33,481 nt of DNA from JBCCWF01 sp038520475. GTDB lineage: Bacteria > Cyanobacteriota > Cyanobacteriia > CAKZMO01. The notes under the pieces are model-generated. The model worked only from the letters and a program-made list of their open reading frames with translations, had not been told where the DNA came from and did not search any database. The translations under genes were made by a program, and so were the position numbers. Below, one piece after another: positions 25,456-33,303 of this stretch. The stretch lies in contig JBCBLF010000023.1 of NCBI GenBank assembly GCA_038520475.1, positions 1 to 33,481 of the forward strand, given 5' to 3'. Each line of letters starts with the position of its first letter. Position 1 is the first letter of the stretch.

Positions 25456-26286
25456 ATGGCTATCGAACTTCCCCCTGGCACGGCTGACTATAGCGATCGC
25501 AACCCCACGACGTCTAATCGCTCGGTCTTAAAGTTCATTGCCCTGTTTGTCGCCACCGTGATGGTGGTTGTCTGGTTGGCAGGGGCGATCGCCAATGGAT
25601 TGATTGGTCTCATTCCGATGCAGGTTGAGCAAGCTCTTGGGGCGGCAATCGTCCCGACGTATGAATCTCAAGCTCAGCCCTCACCGACGCAGGATAGGCT
25701 CAATGAGATGCTCAATCAGATTGAAAGATATCTGCCACCTGAGATGAGAGCCGATCGAGATTTTCAGGTGTTCTACATTCCTCAAGATGTCATTAATGCG
25801 ATCGCCATTCCAGGTGATCGCGTCATTATCTACCAGGGACTTTTGGAGCAGGCTGAATCTGAAAATGAGGTGATGATGGTGTTAGGCCACGAATTAGGAC
25901 ATTTTGCTAATCGTGACCATCTCCGGGGCATTGGACAAAAGCTGATGATTCGGTTGGCGATCGCCTCAATATTTGGAGATGTTGGTGCCTTGGGCTCCAT
26001 TGCAGCGTCAGGAGTGACCGCTATTTCTGATTCACAGTTCTCTCAGAAACAAGAAAACCAAGCCGACGAGGTCGGGCTTGACTTACTCAATCAAGCCTAT
26101 GGACACGTTGCTGGAGCGACAGATTTCTTTGACCGGATGAACGATCGCCAGGGTTTAGAGATTGCATTTTTGGCGAGCCACCCCACATCGTCATCACGAG
26201 TGAACCGGCTTGAACGTTTAATTCAGAAGAGAGGCTATACACAGGGAGAGCGATCGCCACTGACTCCCGCATTGTCTGATCTGTAG
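25456..26286 (+). CDS. M48 family membrane zinc metalloprotease
   Basis: A 276-residue protein with one hydrophobic segment at about 26-52 (a signal anchor) and a zinc protease domain. The zinc motif is HELGH at 145-149 in VLGHELGHFANRDH; the third ligand is Glu200 in QENQADEVGLD, the M48 pattern. GDRVIIYQGLLEQAESENEV before the HExxH is also typical of M48/Ste24-Oma1-like enzymes, and SHPTSSSRVNRLERL near the end matches the usual SHPxxxxR element. It begins 3 bases after the third AIM24 copy with no separate ribosome-binding site, implying coupled translation. The substrate is unknown; a role in membrane protein quality control is inferred from the family. Confidence 0.92.
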   Translation: MAIELPPGTADYSDRNPTTSNRSVLKFIALFVATVMVVVWLAGAIANGLIGLIPMQVEQALGAAIVPTYESQAQPSPTQDRLNEMLNQIERYLPPEMRADRDFQVFYIPQDVINAIAIPGDRVIIYQGLLEQAESENEVMMVLGHELGHFANRDHLRGIGQKLMIRLAIASIFGDVGALGSIAASGVTAISDSQFSQKQENQADEVGLDLLNQAYGHVAGATDFFDRMNDRQGLEIAFLASHPTSSSRVNRLERLIQKRGYTQGERSPLTPALSDL

Positions 26287-26354
26287 CTTCAATCTCTTCT
26301 TCTATTGTCCTGCTTTTCTTGTTGCCTTGTTTCTCTATATTGCTTTGATCGTAA

Positions 26355-26387
26355 GGGGAAACATTGGTGTGTCCCCAGTGCGTTTTT
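26355..26387 (+). terminator. Candidate terminator of the AIM24-M48 unit
   Basis: GGGGAAACA at 26355-26363 pairs with TGTGTCCCC at 26368-26376 (one mismatch) around a TTGG loop. TTTTT follows after six bases. It lies 69 bases after the protease stop, in the gap to the convergent small gene. Confidence 0.5.
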
Positions 26388-26437
26388 GTGCTGACGACAC
26401 TCTACGTTTCATGGCTTAGATGCTCTGGAAAAAAAAA

Positions 26438-26788
26438 TCACGAAGTTAGTCCATTTTTTTGAATGGGAACCCAGTCCCCATCGAAGGTGAGTCCTAGAAT
26501 CATGTCCTCGTGAGGATGAATTTTGGTTCCAGTCAAAACACATTCTTCTTCTTTTTGGGCGATCGCTGCAACGCTCGCGCGAATATCTTCTCGGCTCCAG
26601 GATTTCTGCTTACCCTTTGTCTGCTGCTGCACATAATCCCACAACACATCCCGAATGAGAGCCTGATAACCTTGGCGTCCGGCAATCCGCTTGAGGTGCT
26701 CTTTGAGGTCTCGCTCCAGCCGAATGCTGGTGACTTCCATGTCCGTTGTCGGGGTTCGTTGGGGTTGTGCTTGGCTGAGGGTTTGCAT
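26438..26788 (-). CDS. Ribbon-helix-helix domain small protein
   Basis: A 116-residue protein. Residues about 18-55 (MEVTSIRLERDLKEHLKRIA, then a helix ending WDYVQQQ) look like a ribbon-helix-helix DNA-binding unit: a short strand with alternating polar residues followed by two helices. The remaining C-terminal part (SREDIRASVAAIAQKEEECV, then LTGTKIHPHEDMILGLTFDG) is less familiar and may bind a partner. The start has GGAGG 5 bases upstream. No toxin or partner gene is adjacent, so it is more likely a stand-alone regulator than an antitoxin. The fold assignment is an inference from sequence pattern. Confidence 0.7.
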   Translation of the reverse strand: MQTLSQAQPQRTPTTDMEVTSIRLERDLKEHLKRIAGRQGYQALIRDVLWDYVQQQTKGKQKSWSREDIRASVAAIAQKEEECVLTGTKIHPHEDMILGLTFDGDWVPIQKNGLTS

Positions 26789-27212
26789 TCATTCCTCCAA
26801 TCATGTGGATACTACAAGTTAATGGGGCATATTTTGAAATCTAAGTGATTTAGTTCATGGCAAACACCAGACTAGGCCTCACTCAATCCGTGCTTTTTGG
26901 GCCGAAACATTCGAGCCTTTCTTGCATAATACACCTGTAGTTTAGGGTTCCCAACATTGGTTTGGCTCGTGTAAAAGAAAATGTTACTGCTGACAGGTTT
27001 GTGATGGGGTAGAGGTTACACGGTACTCTTCTTGTTCTACGCACGAATACCATGCAGGAACGGTAAGGATTTACGTAAGTCTGCGATAGTGAGCTGCTCG
27101 TTACGATTTATATCCTGTTATGAATGTAGGCGTTCTGTGCAAAGCACTGAGATGGACTGAACGTTAAGATGGAATTCTGTAACTTTTAATACTTTTTGAG
27201 GCAATCCTGTCT
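26789..27212. other. 424-bp divergent intergenic region
   Basis: It holds the promoters of the ribbon-helix-helix gene (minus) and the JAMM peptidase gene (plus). A dyad AAATC-TAAGT-GATTT lies at 26837-26851, about 50 bases upstream of the small gene, a possible operator. For the JAMM gene, TTAAGA (27164-27169) and TAATAC (27187-27192) are 17 bases apart, a weak promoter match. No ORF or RNA gene was recognised. Confidence 0.45.
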
Positions 27213-27734
27213 ATGGCTCTCCAGATCGCTGTCGAGCAGATTAATGAAATATTTGAGTATGCTGAGCGTACTTATCCCGAAGAGTGCTGCGGACTCTTGC
27301 TTGGAAGGTCATCCCAGTCATCGGGTCAATCAACCAATGGTCAATTGTCTTCCCATAAAACAGTGGTTGAAGTTTGGGAAACAAAAAATGTGTGGAACGC
27401 AGACGATAAAACTCTGTCTGATGAGACGAATCAGACGGGGCATCATCACCATCTGACCAAGTCTCGGCGGTACTCAATTGATCCTCAACAGATGCTTGAT
27501 GCTCAGCGATATGCGCGCGATCGCCAACTTGACATCATCGGCATTTATCACTCCCACCCTGACCATTCAGCGATACCTTCAGAATGCGATCGCGCTGCTG
27601 CTTGGCATCAGTATTCTTATATGATTGTTTCCGTCCAACACGGCAAGGCCAAACATGTTTTATCCTGGACTCTTGACGAGACGGATCAGTTTCAATCTGA
27701 AGAAATTCAGACTGCTGTGCCTGTGAGTCTGTAG
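27213..27734 (+). CDS. JAMM/MPN+ (M67) metallopeptidase
   Basis: A 173-residue zinc isopeptidase-like protein of the JAB1/MPN/Mov34 fold. The JAMM residues are present: a Glu at 23 or 24 (YPEECCGLLLG), His113 and His115, Ser123 and Asp126 in YHSHPDHSAIPSECD. Bacterial members cut carrier proteins or their adducts, as Mec does to free cysteine from CysO in Mycobacterium. Between the first strand and the catalytic helix lies a long polar insertion (about 32-90), including a run of four histidines (77-80). GAGG lies about 11 bases before the ATG. It is 126 bases upstream of the MoeB-rhodanese gene, a recurrent pairing of JAMM and E1-like proteins. The actual substrate is unknown. Confidence 0.9.
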   Translation: MALQIAVEQINEIFEYAERTYPEECCGLLLGRSSQSSGQSTNGQLSSHKTVVEVWETKNVWNADDKTLSDETNQTGHHHHLTKSRRYSIDPQQMLDAQRYARDRQLDIIGIYHSHPDHSAIPSECDRAAAWHQYSYMIVSVQHGKAKHVLSWTLDETDQFQSEEIQTAVPVSL

Positions 27735-27860
27735 CCATCGGCCATTGCTGAAAGCAGGGTTCAGATTAGGCTCAAATTTATTGAACTTTTGTTCCAAAAT
27801 CGTGCTAGGTTATCTAAACCTAACTGCTGTTCACCACGCCTCGTGTAAATTTCACGTCCT

Positions 27861-29033
27861 ATGCTCAACCCGAACCTGGACGATATCCAGCTCAACCGAG
27901 AAGAATACGAACGTTTCTCCCGACATCTGATTTTGCCAGAAGTCGGTCTTGATGGTCAGAAGCGGCTTAAAGCCGCTAGCGTGCTTTGCATTGGAACCGG
28001 AGGACTTGGTTCTCCTTTATTGCTTTACTTGGCAGCAGCCGGTATCGGACGCATCGGAGTCGTTGACTTCGATATTGTCGATCGCTCCAATCTTCAACGT
28101 CAGGTCATTCACGCAACGTCCTGGGTCGGGAAGCCTAAAATTGAATCGGCCAAGCACCGAATTCAAGAAATTAACCCGGGGTGTCAAGTTGATTTGTATG
28201 AAACGCGCCTCAGCTCGGACAATGCCCTAGACATCTTTAAAGACTACGATGTCATCGTTGACGGAACGGACAATTTCCCAACCCGTTACTTGGTTAATGA
28301 TGCGTGTGTCTTGCTGAACAAACCTAACGTCTACGGCTCCATCTTTCGCTTTGAAGGGCAAGCGACCGTATTTAACTATGAAGATGGTCCCAACTATCGT
28401 GACTTGTATCCTGAACCACCTCCGCCGGGACTCGTTCCATCCTGTGCTGAAGGCGGTGTTTTAGGGGTACTGTGCGGCATTATTGGCACTATTCAAGCCA
28501 CCGAAACAGTCAAAATCATTTTGGGTCAAGGCAATACTCTAAGCGGACGGTTGTTGTTATACAATGCGCTCGACATGTCATTTCGCGAATTAAAGTTACG
28601 GCCAAATCCTGTTCGGCCAGTGATTGAATCGCTGATTGACTATGATCAATTCTGTGGAATTCCGCAAGCGAAAGCAGCAGAAGAGAAGGAGAAAGCAAAG
28701 ATGTCTGAAATGACCGTTCAAGAGCTGAAAGCATTGATAGACACTGGAGCAGATGATTTTGTACTGCTTGATGTCCGTAATCCTCATGAATACGATATTG
28801 CTAGCATTCCAGGTGCTGTTCTCATTCCGCTGTCTGACATTGAAAGTGGGGATGGGGTTGAGCAAGTCAAGGACATGCTGAATGGGCATCGACTCATTGC
28901 TCACTGCAAGATGGGTGGACGATCAGCCAAAGCTCTCAGTATTTTGAAGGATGAGGGTATCGAAGGCACCAATGTTAAGGGCGGCATCTTAGCGTGGAGC
29001 CGTGAGATTGATCCGTCTGTTCCTGAATACTAA
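27861..29033 (+). CDS. moeB: MoeB/ThiF-type adenylyltransferase fused to rhodanese domain
   Basis: An E1-like enzyme of 390 residues. Residues 1-265 are the adenylyltransferase: GTGGLGSPLLLYLAAAGIG (ATP loop at 45-51), DFDIVDRSNLQRQ, DGTDNFPTRYLVNDA, and the conserved Cys195 in LVPSCAEGGVLGVLCG. Residues about 280-390 are a rhodanese with active Cys349 in IAHCKMGGRSAKAL. This architecture (as in eukaryotic Uba4/MOCS3) activates the C-terminus of a sulfur carrier such as MoaD or ThiS and passes sulfur to it. The usual zinc CxxC site is lost (Asn178 and Asp181 in GPNYRDLYPEPP). No carrier gene lies nearby. No clear ribosome-binding site precedes the ATG. Confidence 0.92.
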   Translation: MLNPNLDDIQLNREEYERFSRHLILPEVGLDGQKRLKAASVLCIGTGGLGSPLLLYLAAAGIGRIGVVDFDIVDRSNLQRQVIHATSWVGKPKIESAKHRIQEINPGCQVDLYETRLSSDNALDIFKDYDVIVDGTDNFPTRYLVNDACVLLNKPNVYGSIFRFEGQATVFNYEDGPNYRDLYPEPPPPGLVPSCAEGGVLGVLCGIIGTIQATETVKIILGQGNTLSGRLLLYNALDMSFRELKLRPNPVRPVIESLIDYDQFCGIPQAKAAEEKEKAKMSEMTVQELKALIDTGADDFVLLDVRNPHEYDIASIPGAVLIPLSDIESGDGVEQVKDMLNGHRLIAHCKMGGRSAKALSILKDEGIEGTNVKGGILAWSREIDPSVPEY

Positions 29034-29147
29034 GGTTGTATTGTTTGGGGCTGCATCATTTCGGATAGCTGGAAAGAACGAGGTTTCTGGCAAATAAAGA
29101 GTCCTCAGACACTCGATCTTTATTTGGATACATTGTGACTTAGAAGA

Positions 29148-29177
29148 TTAGCGCTCCAATCGGGGCGCTAATTTTTT
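29148..29177 (+). terminator. Strong intrinsic terminator after moeB
   Basis: TTAGCGCTCC at 29148-29157 pairs with GGGGCGCTAA at 29162-29171 (10 bp, one G-U pair) with a four-base loop, followed by TTTTTT. It lies 114 bases after the moeB stop. Confidence 0.88.
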
Positions 29178-29292
29178 GTTTTCTGTACCCTTGTTTCTTC
29201 GTTATGGATTTAAGACGATTGCCAGCTATGTCTGTTGACGATTGACTTACATCTTGCGCCTTGCCTAATCACCTATGATTTCTATGTACTAC

Positions 29293-29389
29293 AGCAATAC
29301 GCATATCGCTTAGGGCAATTGTTTTTTGGAAAGCGCCGCGTTGCGAGGCTTGTCAAAAAATAATTAATGTTACTGCAGCGCGTAGCGCT
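29293..29389. repeat. 97-bp degenerate palindromic element
   Basis: A dyad centred on 29341 with all matching segments in the same register: AGC (29293) with GCT (29387), TACGC (29298-29302) with GCGTA (29380-29384), AATT (29317) with AATT (29362), TTTTTTG (29322-29328) with CAAAAAA (29354-29360), AAGC (29331) with GCTT (29348), and CGC (29337) with GCG (29343). The whole can fold as a long interrupted hairpin. It lies 26 bases before the DUF423 gene. It looks like a MITE-like or repetitive intergenic palindrome, but only one copy was seen in the window. Confidence 0.5.
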
Positions 29390-29415
29390 ACAAATGTGAG
29401 TTTAAGGAATGATCT

Positions 29416-29808
29416 ATGGTTCGACTTTTTTTGGTGTCAGGGGCGATCGCCGGAGGGTTGGCTGTCATTTTTGGAGCGTTTGCGTCTCATGCTCTCCAAA
29501 GTCGGTTGATTGAGCGATCGCTTGACATTTTTGAGACGGGCGTTCGTTACCAGATGTATCATGCATTGGCTTTGGTGCTGCTTGGCATTTTGCTTAGTTT
29601 GCAAGCTGAGTCCAACATCTGGTTCAACCTATCCGGGATTGGCTTCATTCTTGGCATTTTGACATTTTCTGGAAGTCTTTATGCGCTAGCACTCCTTGGC
29701 ATCAAGTGGCTTGGTGCAGTTGCACCGATTGGTGGCGCCGCCTTTATTGTTGGCTGGGGTAGTTTGGCGATCGCTGCATTGACCACCCAATTTTCATCAA
29801 AGCTGTAA
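29416..29808 (+). CDS. DUF423 family membrane protein
   Basis: A 130-residue very hydrophobic protein with about four membrane helices (roughly 3-22, 45-63, 70-93 and 97-120). The family signature GAFASHALQSRLIERSLDIF, followed by TGVRYQMYHALALVLLG, is clear. Bacterial relatives include E. coli YgdD, and TMEM256 is the animal homologue; the function is not established. AAGGA lies 7 bases before the ATG. The gene stands alone, between a terminator plus palindromic element and a long non-coding gap. Confidence 0.92.
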   Translation: MVRLFLVSGAIAGGLAVIFGAFASHALQSRLIERSLDIFETGVRYQMYHALALVLLGILLSLQAESNIWFNLSGIGFILGILTFSGSLYALALLGIKWLGAVAPIGGAAFIVGWGSLAIAALTTQFSSKL

Positions 29809-30346
29809 TTTCCAGAGGAGAGATACAGCTCTAAATGGAAGTCATGCTTGCAAGAAGGGTAACGCGCACTCAGAAGTATCCGGCCTCTGTTATGGCTTTG
29901 AGAAGTGTGCCAAGTCGTAGGTATTGGCTGTTGACGATGGGCTAAACCAACGAAGGATAAAACTTGCTATAGTACAGTGGATCTTGTAATACACTTGATC
30001 GATTCCAGAGTTGACAGGGCTTCATCTCTCTCCAAGGGATTCTTAATCCTAGGCGATCGCTTTGTAATAGTTGTTATCAATTTGAAAAATATGCGATAAC
30101 ACAAAATCATGCATTCGTGTGATTTTAGGCGGCTCGGTTCATTGATGTCTTGAACATATCCCCAATCTGATTTCGAAAACCCAACCATGCGGTATGGAAT
30201 GTACACAGCACGTTTATTCCATGTCACTAAAGAGTTCATTAATCTCAGGTTTGGTATCAGACATTCTCTAGCGTGGTTTTTGTAAAGAATGATGGCTAGA
30301 AATCGATTCGTTGCCCATTAATTTGCTGCACGTAACTGGACGCGCT
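29809..30346. other. 538-bp non-coding stretch
   Basis: No supported gene is seen. An extended -10-like element (TTGCTATAGT, 29964-29973) and a TTGACG at 29931-29936 occur, but not at proper spacing to each other. A HIP1 octamer lies near 30053. AAAATCA and TGATTTT (about 30105-30128) can form a small hairpin. A 90-codon minus-strand frame (29967-30239) has no family resemblance. Confidence 0.4.
29964..29973 (+). promoter_or_regulatory. Possible extended -10 element
   Basis: TGCTATAGT matches the extended -10 pattern TGnTATAAT with one mismatch. It would produce a leader of about 370 bases before the coiled-coil protein gene or a short unannotated transcript. No -35 hexamer lies at standard distance. 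Confidence 0.25.
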
Positions 30347-33082
30347 ATGGCTCAACATCAACCCAATTCATTTCCTCCTCAGCGTTCCAACCCGTCGCCT
30401 GATACGTCTGACGAGGCTAATCTATCGTCACAGCCAGCATCTGTTCCTGGGTGGCAAACCGTTGAGTTTCCGAATGCAGTGAGTGCTGATGCTAGCCAGC
30501 GGCAGGCCCACTATGCGCAGTCCATGACGAGAAAATCAACAGCTCATTCTGGACAGGTGCCGAAGTCGTCTGCTCCCTCCTCGACTCAATCGGCTGAGGG
30601 ACTAATTGCTCTCATTCAAGACACGAATCAACGTAATCATGAATTGATGGATCGGGTTGCCCAGCTAGAGGAAGCTTTGGAACAGAGTCGGCAAGCGCTC
30701 CAGCAAGAGCTTGATCAGGCTCAGGGCTCGGAGAATGAAGACCAGCCGTCATCATCACAGGTGGACGCTAGCCAGCAAGTCAATTATTTGCTCAATCAAT
30801 TGGAGTTTGTACAGCAGGCTAACCAGCGCCAAGAGATCCTCGTCGAGACGCTAACTGAACAGCTTGAATCGAGCCATACTCGGGTTGCTCAACTTGAAGA
30901 CGATTGTCTAGCACTTCAGGATGCTGTCAATCGACAGTCTGTGCAGCTTCAGGACGGCGATCGCCAATGCCGGGATTTGAAGGCCCGACTGCAACGTCAG
31001 CAACAGTACACGCTGCAATTCAAGGTGGCTCTGGATAAATGTCTTGAAGTTCCACCTCCGAGCTATGAGACGTCACCCTCACCGGCAGGTGACGATGATT
31101 CAGAGAATCTAACATCATCACAAGTCTCGATTCCTCCAATCCCATTGGCCGAAGGAGCGATGCCACAATCGTATTTATCCCAGTCATCGACGGATAGTAC
31201 TCATATCGATGCTTCGAGGGCATCAGCATCACTGAATGAGCCAACAGCTGACAGTATTCAAGACCGTATTGCATTAACTGATTTACTGCTTCCTAAGGCG
31301 AATCACATCAAGCCTTGGTCTGTTGATGATATAACAGGCGAATCAAAATCATCGGAGTCACAGTCTGACGCTGCCCGTGTGTCGGGTCTTACTCCTGACC
31401 AAACATCACGTGCGACGACGCCCTCCTCATCAGCGCCCGATCTATTCTCGGCCCGATTTCAAGATACATTGCGAGATCTTGTTCAGACTGACTTGGCAGA
31501 GCCTGTTGATGCTTCGCCAGTCGAAGAAGAGCGATCGCCTCACGCTGCAACTGAACGGCAATCTCTCGCACAAGTGATAGGCACTGCGGATACAGTTACC
31601 ACATCAGACTCTGATGTGGTTGAAGCTCTTGAGATGCAGAGCGATGAATCTGCTGAATCCACAGTATCGGATGCTGAATCGACTCAAGAATCTGAATCGG
31701 CTCAAGCTAGTGAACCGTCTTGGTTTAAGTGGCGATCGTTTTTGCCACCAGATTTGCGTCAGTCAGGCGATCGCCAGAAAAGCTCGAATACCCCAGAAGG
31801 TGTTGAAGCTGAGTCCCCCTCATCTGAACGATCCTCAGAGTCGATCGGTCCTAATGATGATTCAGATAACCATCGATATGACGTTCAATTACCGGGTGAG
31901 TCATCGACTTATTCGGATTCATCTGCTGCTCGTTCAAGCTCATTGAGTTCTGACGCCTTGGGGGCTTCTCTTGAAGCCGCCTTTTCAACCCCTGCATCAC
32001 CATCTGAGAAGAATCCACCAGAACTTAATATTGAGTCATTTGAAACATCTCAACACTTCGATGCAAAAGATGTCGCTAACCTAGTCAATGCAACAGCTGA
32101 GGAGATTGCTCGCATTCAACAAACGAGTGAACTGGATTCATTAGGGTCGGAGCCTCCTAAGCCGCTGTCGTTGACTGAAATTTTTGAGCAACCGTCTGAT
32201 ATTGAAGCACGCCATGCAGATCCTGAACTGCCGATTGCTCATCAGTCTAGTTCTGGTGCCTCTGCTGAAACGTCTCCTGATCCATGGACAACATCTTCAG
32301 AGGTGACCCCTAGCGATTCATCGGCATTTGGCAAGATTGAGAGTATTCCAACCTTTTCAGTGAATGCAGACTCAAACGACAGCGATCCGCTATTGGCGAT
32401 CGCTCGCCCCCCACGAGTGAATCTATTCGAGCGTGCGGACGCTGATCAGCATTTAACCCAATCCAATCTCATCAACATCCCTGGTAGCACTGAATCGACT
32501 CAACCCCAATCACCTGTAGCTGGCCTCAATCAAGTCTCCAACGCTGATGCCAGTGACGCTCAGTTACAACACCCAGAAGATGATGTCGTCCAGGATAAGC
32601 AGGATGCCCCAGAGGTTCTTCAGACGAATGCTTCTGAAATGCAAACTTCTCCTGAAGTAGGCGATGATAGCCAGACGGAGTCAACCGATTCCACTACTAA
32701 GAAATCCCCTAAGGAAATTTCCCTTTACACACCTCAGGGCGATCGCAGCTCTAGTCAGCAACGGCCCTCACTGAGTTCTCTCATTCTTTCCATTACTTCA
32801 TCTCCCACAGAGTCGAAAGAGGAAGATTCGCCATCAGCCGACTCGCAGGTTCAAGCAAAAGAAACATTGCAACCGCAATCGCTAATCTCTGTGTTGAAAT
32901 CGTCAACCGATGTGAAACAGAGAACCCTTGATTGGCCAGCTCCTCTTCTATCGTCGCAAAAGCCGGAAAAAAAGGAACATGATGATGCCGATCACAAGAA
33001 TGAGCAAGGCAAGAGTGATCATAAGGCTGAACACGCGAATAAGAAGGTAACCTCAATTGACCTTCCTGCATTTTTGCGGTGA
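30347..33082 (+). CDS. Large coiled-coil and disordered Ser/Gln/Glu-rich protein
   Basis: A 911-residue protein from the ATG at 30347 (a TTG at 30311 is also in frame). Residues 1-84 are low-complexity. Residues 85-127 (LIALIQDTNQRNHELMDRVA, QLEEALEQSRQALQQ) and 141-234 (LEFVQQANQRQEILVETLTE, RVAQLEDDCLALQDAVNRQ, RQQQYTLQFKVALDKCLEVP) form coiled coils with clear heptads. From about 240 to 890 it is acidic and very rich in Ser, Asp, Glu, Gln and Pro, probably disordered. The end is a Lys/His-rich patch and SIDLPAFLR. The coiled-coil segment resembles, from memory, conserved cyanobacterial hypothetical proteins. No signal peptide or membrane helix is seen. The function is unknown; a scaffold role is a guess. 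Confidence 0.85.
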   Translation: MAQHQPNSFPPQRSNPSPDTSDEANLSSQPASVPGWQTVEFPNAVSADASQRQAHYAQSMTRKSTAHSGQVPKSSAPSSTQSAEGLIALIQDTNQRNHELMDRVAQLEEALEQSRQALQQELDQAQGSENEDQPSSSQVDASQQVNYLLNQLEFVQQANQRQEILVETLTEQLESSHTRVAQLEDDCLALQDAVNRQSVQLQDGDRQCRDLKARLQRQQQYTLQFKVALDKCLEVPPPSYETSPSPAGDDDSENLTSSQVSIPPIPLAEGAMPQSYLSQSSTDSTHIDASRASASLNEPTADSIQDRIALTDLLLPKANHIKPWSVDDITGESKSSESQSDAARVSGLTPDQTSRATTPSSSAPDLFSARFQDTLRDLVQTDLAEPVDASPVEEERSPHAATERQSLAQVIGTADTVTTSDSDVVEALEMQSDESAESTVSDAESTQESESAQASEPSWFKWRSFLPPDLRQSGDRQKSSNTPEGVEAESPSSERSSESIGPNDDSDNHRYDVQLPGESSTYSDSSAARSSSLSSDALGASLEAAFSTPASPSEKNPPELNIESFETSQHFDAKDVANLVNATAEEIARIQQTSELDSLGSEPPKPLSLTEIFEQPSDIEARHADPELPIAHQSSSGASAETSPDPWTTSSEVTPSDSSAFGKIESIPTFSVNADSNDSDPLLAIARPPRVNLFERADADQHLTQSNLINIPGSTESTQPQSPVAGLNQVSNADASDAQLQHPEDDVVQDKQDAPEVLQTNASEMQTSPEVGDDSQTESTDSTTKKSPKEISLYTPQGDRSSSQQRPSLSSLILSITSSPTESKEEDSPSADSQVQAKETLQPQSLISVLKSSTDVKQRTLDWPAPLLSSQKPEKKEHDDADHKNEQGKSDHKAEHANKKVTSIDLPAFLR

Positions 33083-33244
33083 CCTAACCATTATCTTTGC
33101 AAATTTAGCGCAGCGTGGCTTTTCAGTGATAGGCCGCATGCAGGCTAGTAACGTATGCATTTGGGTAGTGGCGATGAGCTTCGCCCATTGGTTATTAGTG
33201 TCAACGTAACAGACTTTCCTGGCCCAGATTGCTATTAAGCTATT

Positions 33245-33290
33245 ATCTCCTAGTCCTTGCTCCCATTCTTGGGAGCAAGGACTAGGAGAT
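33245..33290. other. Perfect 21-bp hairpin between convergent genes
   Basis: The left arm at 33245-33265 and right arm at 33270-33290 are perfect reverse complements (starting ATCTCCTAGTCC and ending GGACTAGGAGAT), with a four-base loop TTCT. It lies between the 911-residue protein gene and the convergent gnd gene. Neither strand has a T run after the stem, so it is not a textbook terminator, but such a stem could stop or stabilise both transcripts. Confidence 0.75.
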
Positions 33291-33303
33291 GAAGGTGGGT
33301 TTT

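Noticed and set aside
26429..26437. Nine-A run (T run on the minus strand) after the ribbon-helix-helix gene as a terminator
   Set aside because: The T run directly follows the stop codon, but only a 4-bp stem with poor placement precedes it; not called as a terminator.
29967..30239. 90-codon minus-strand open frame in the gap before the coiled-coil gene
   Set aside because: No good ribosome-binding site and no recognised family; could be a decayed fragment but cannot be supported.
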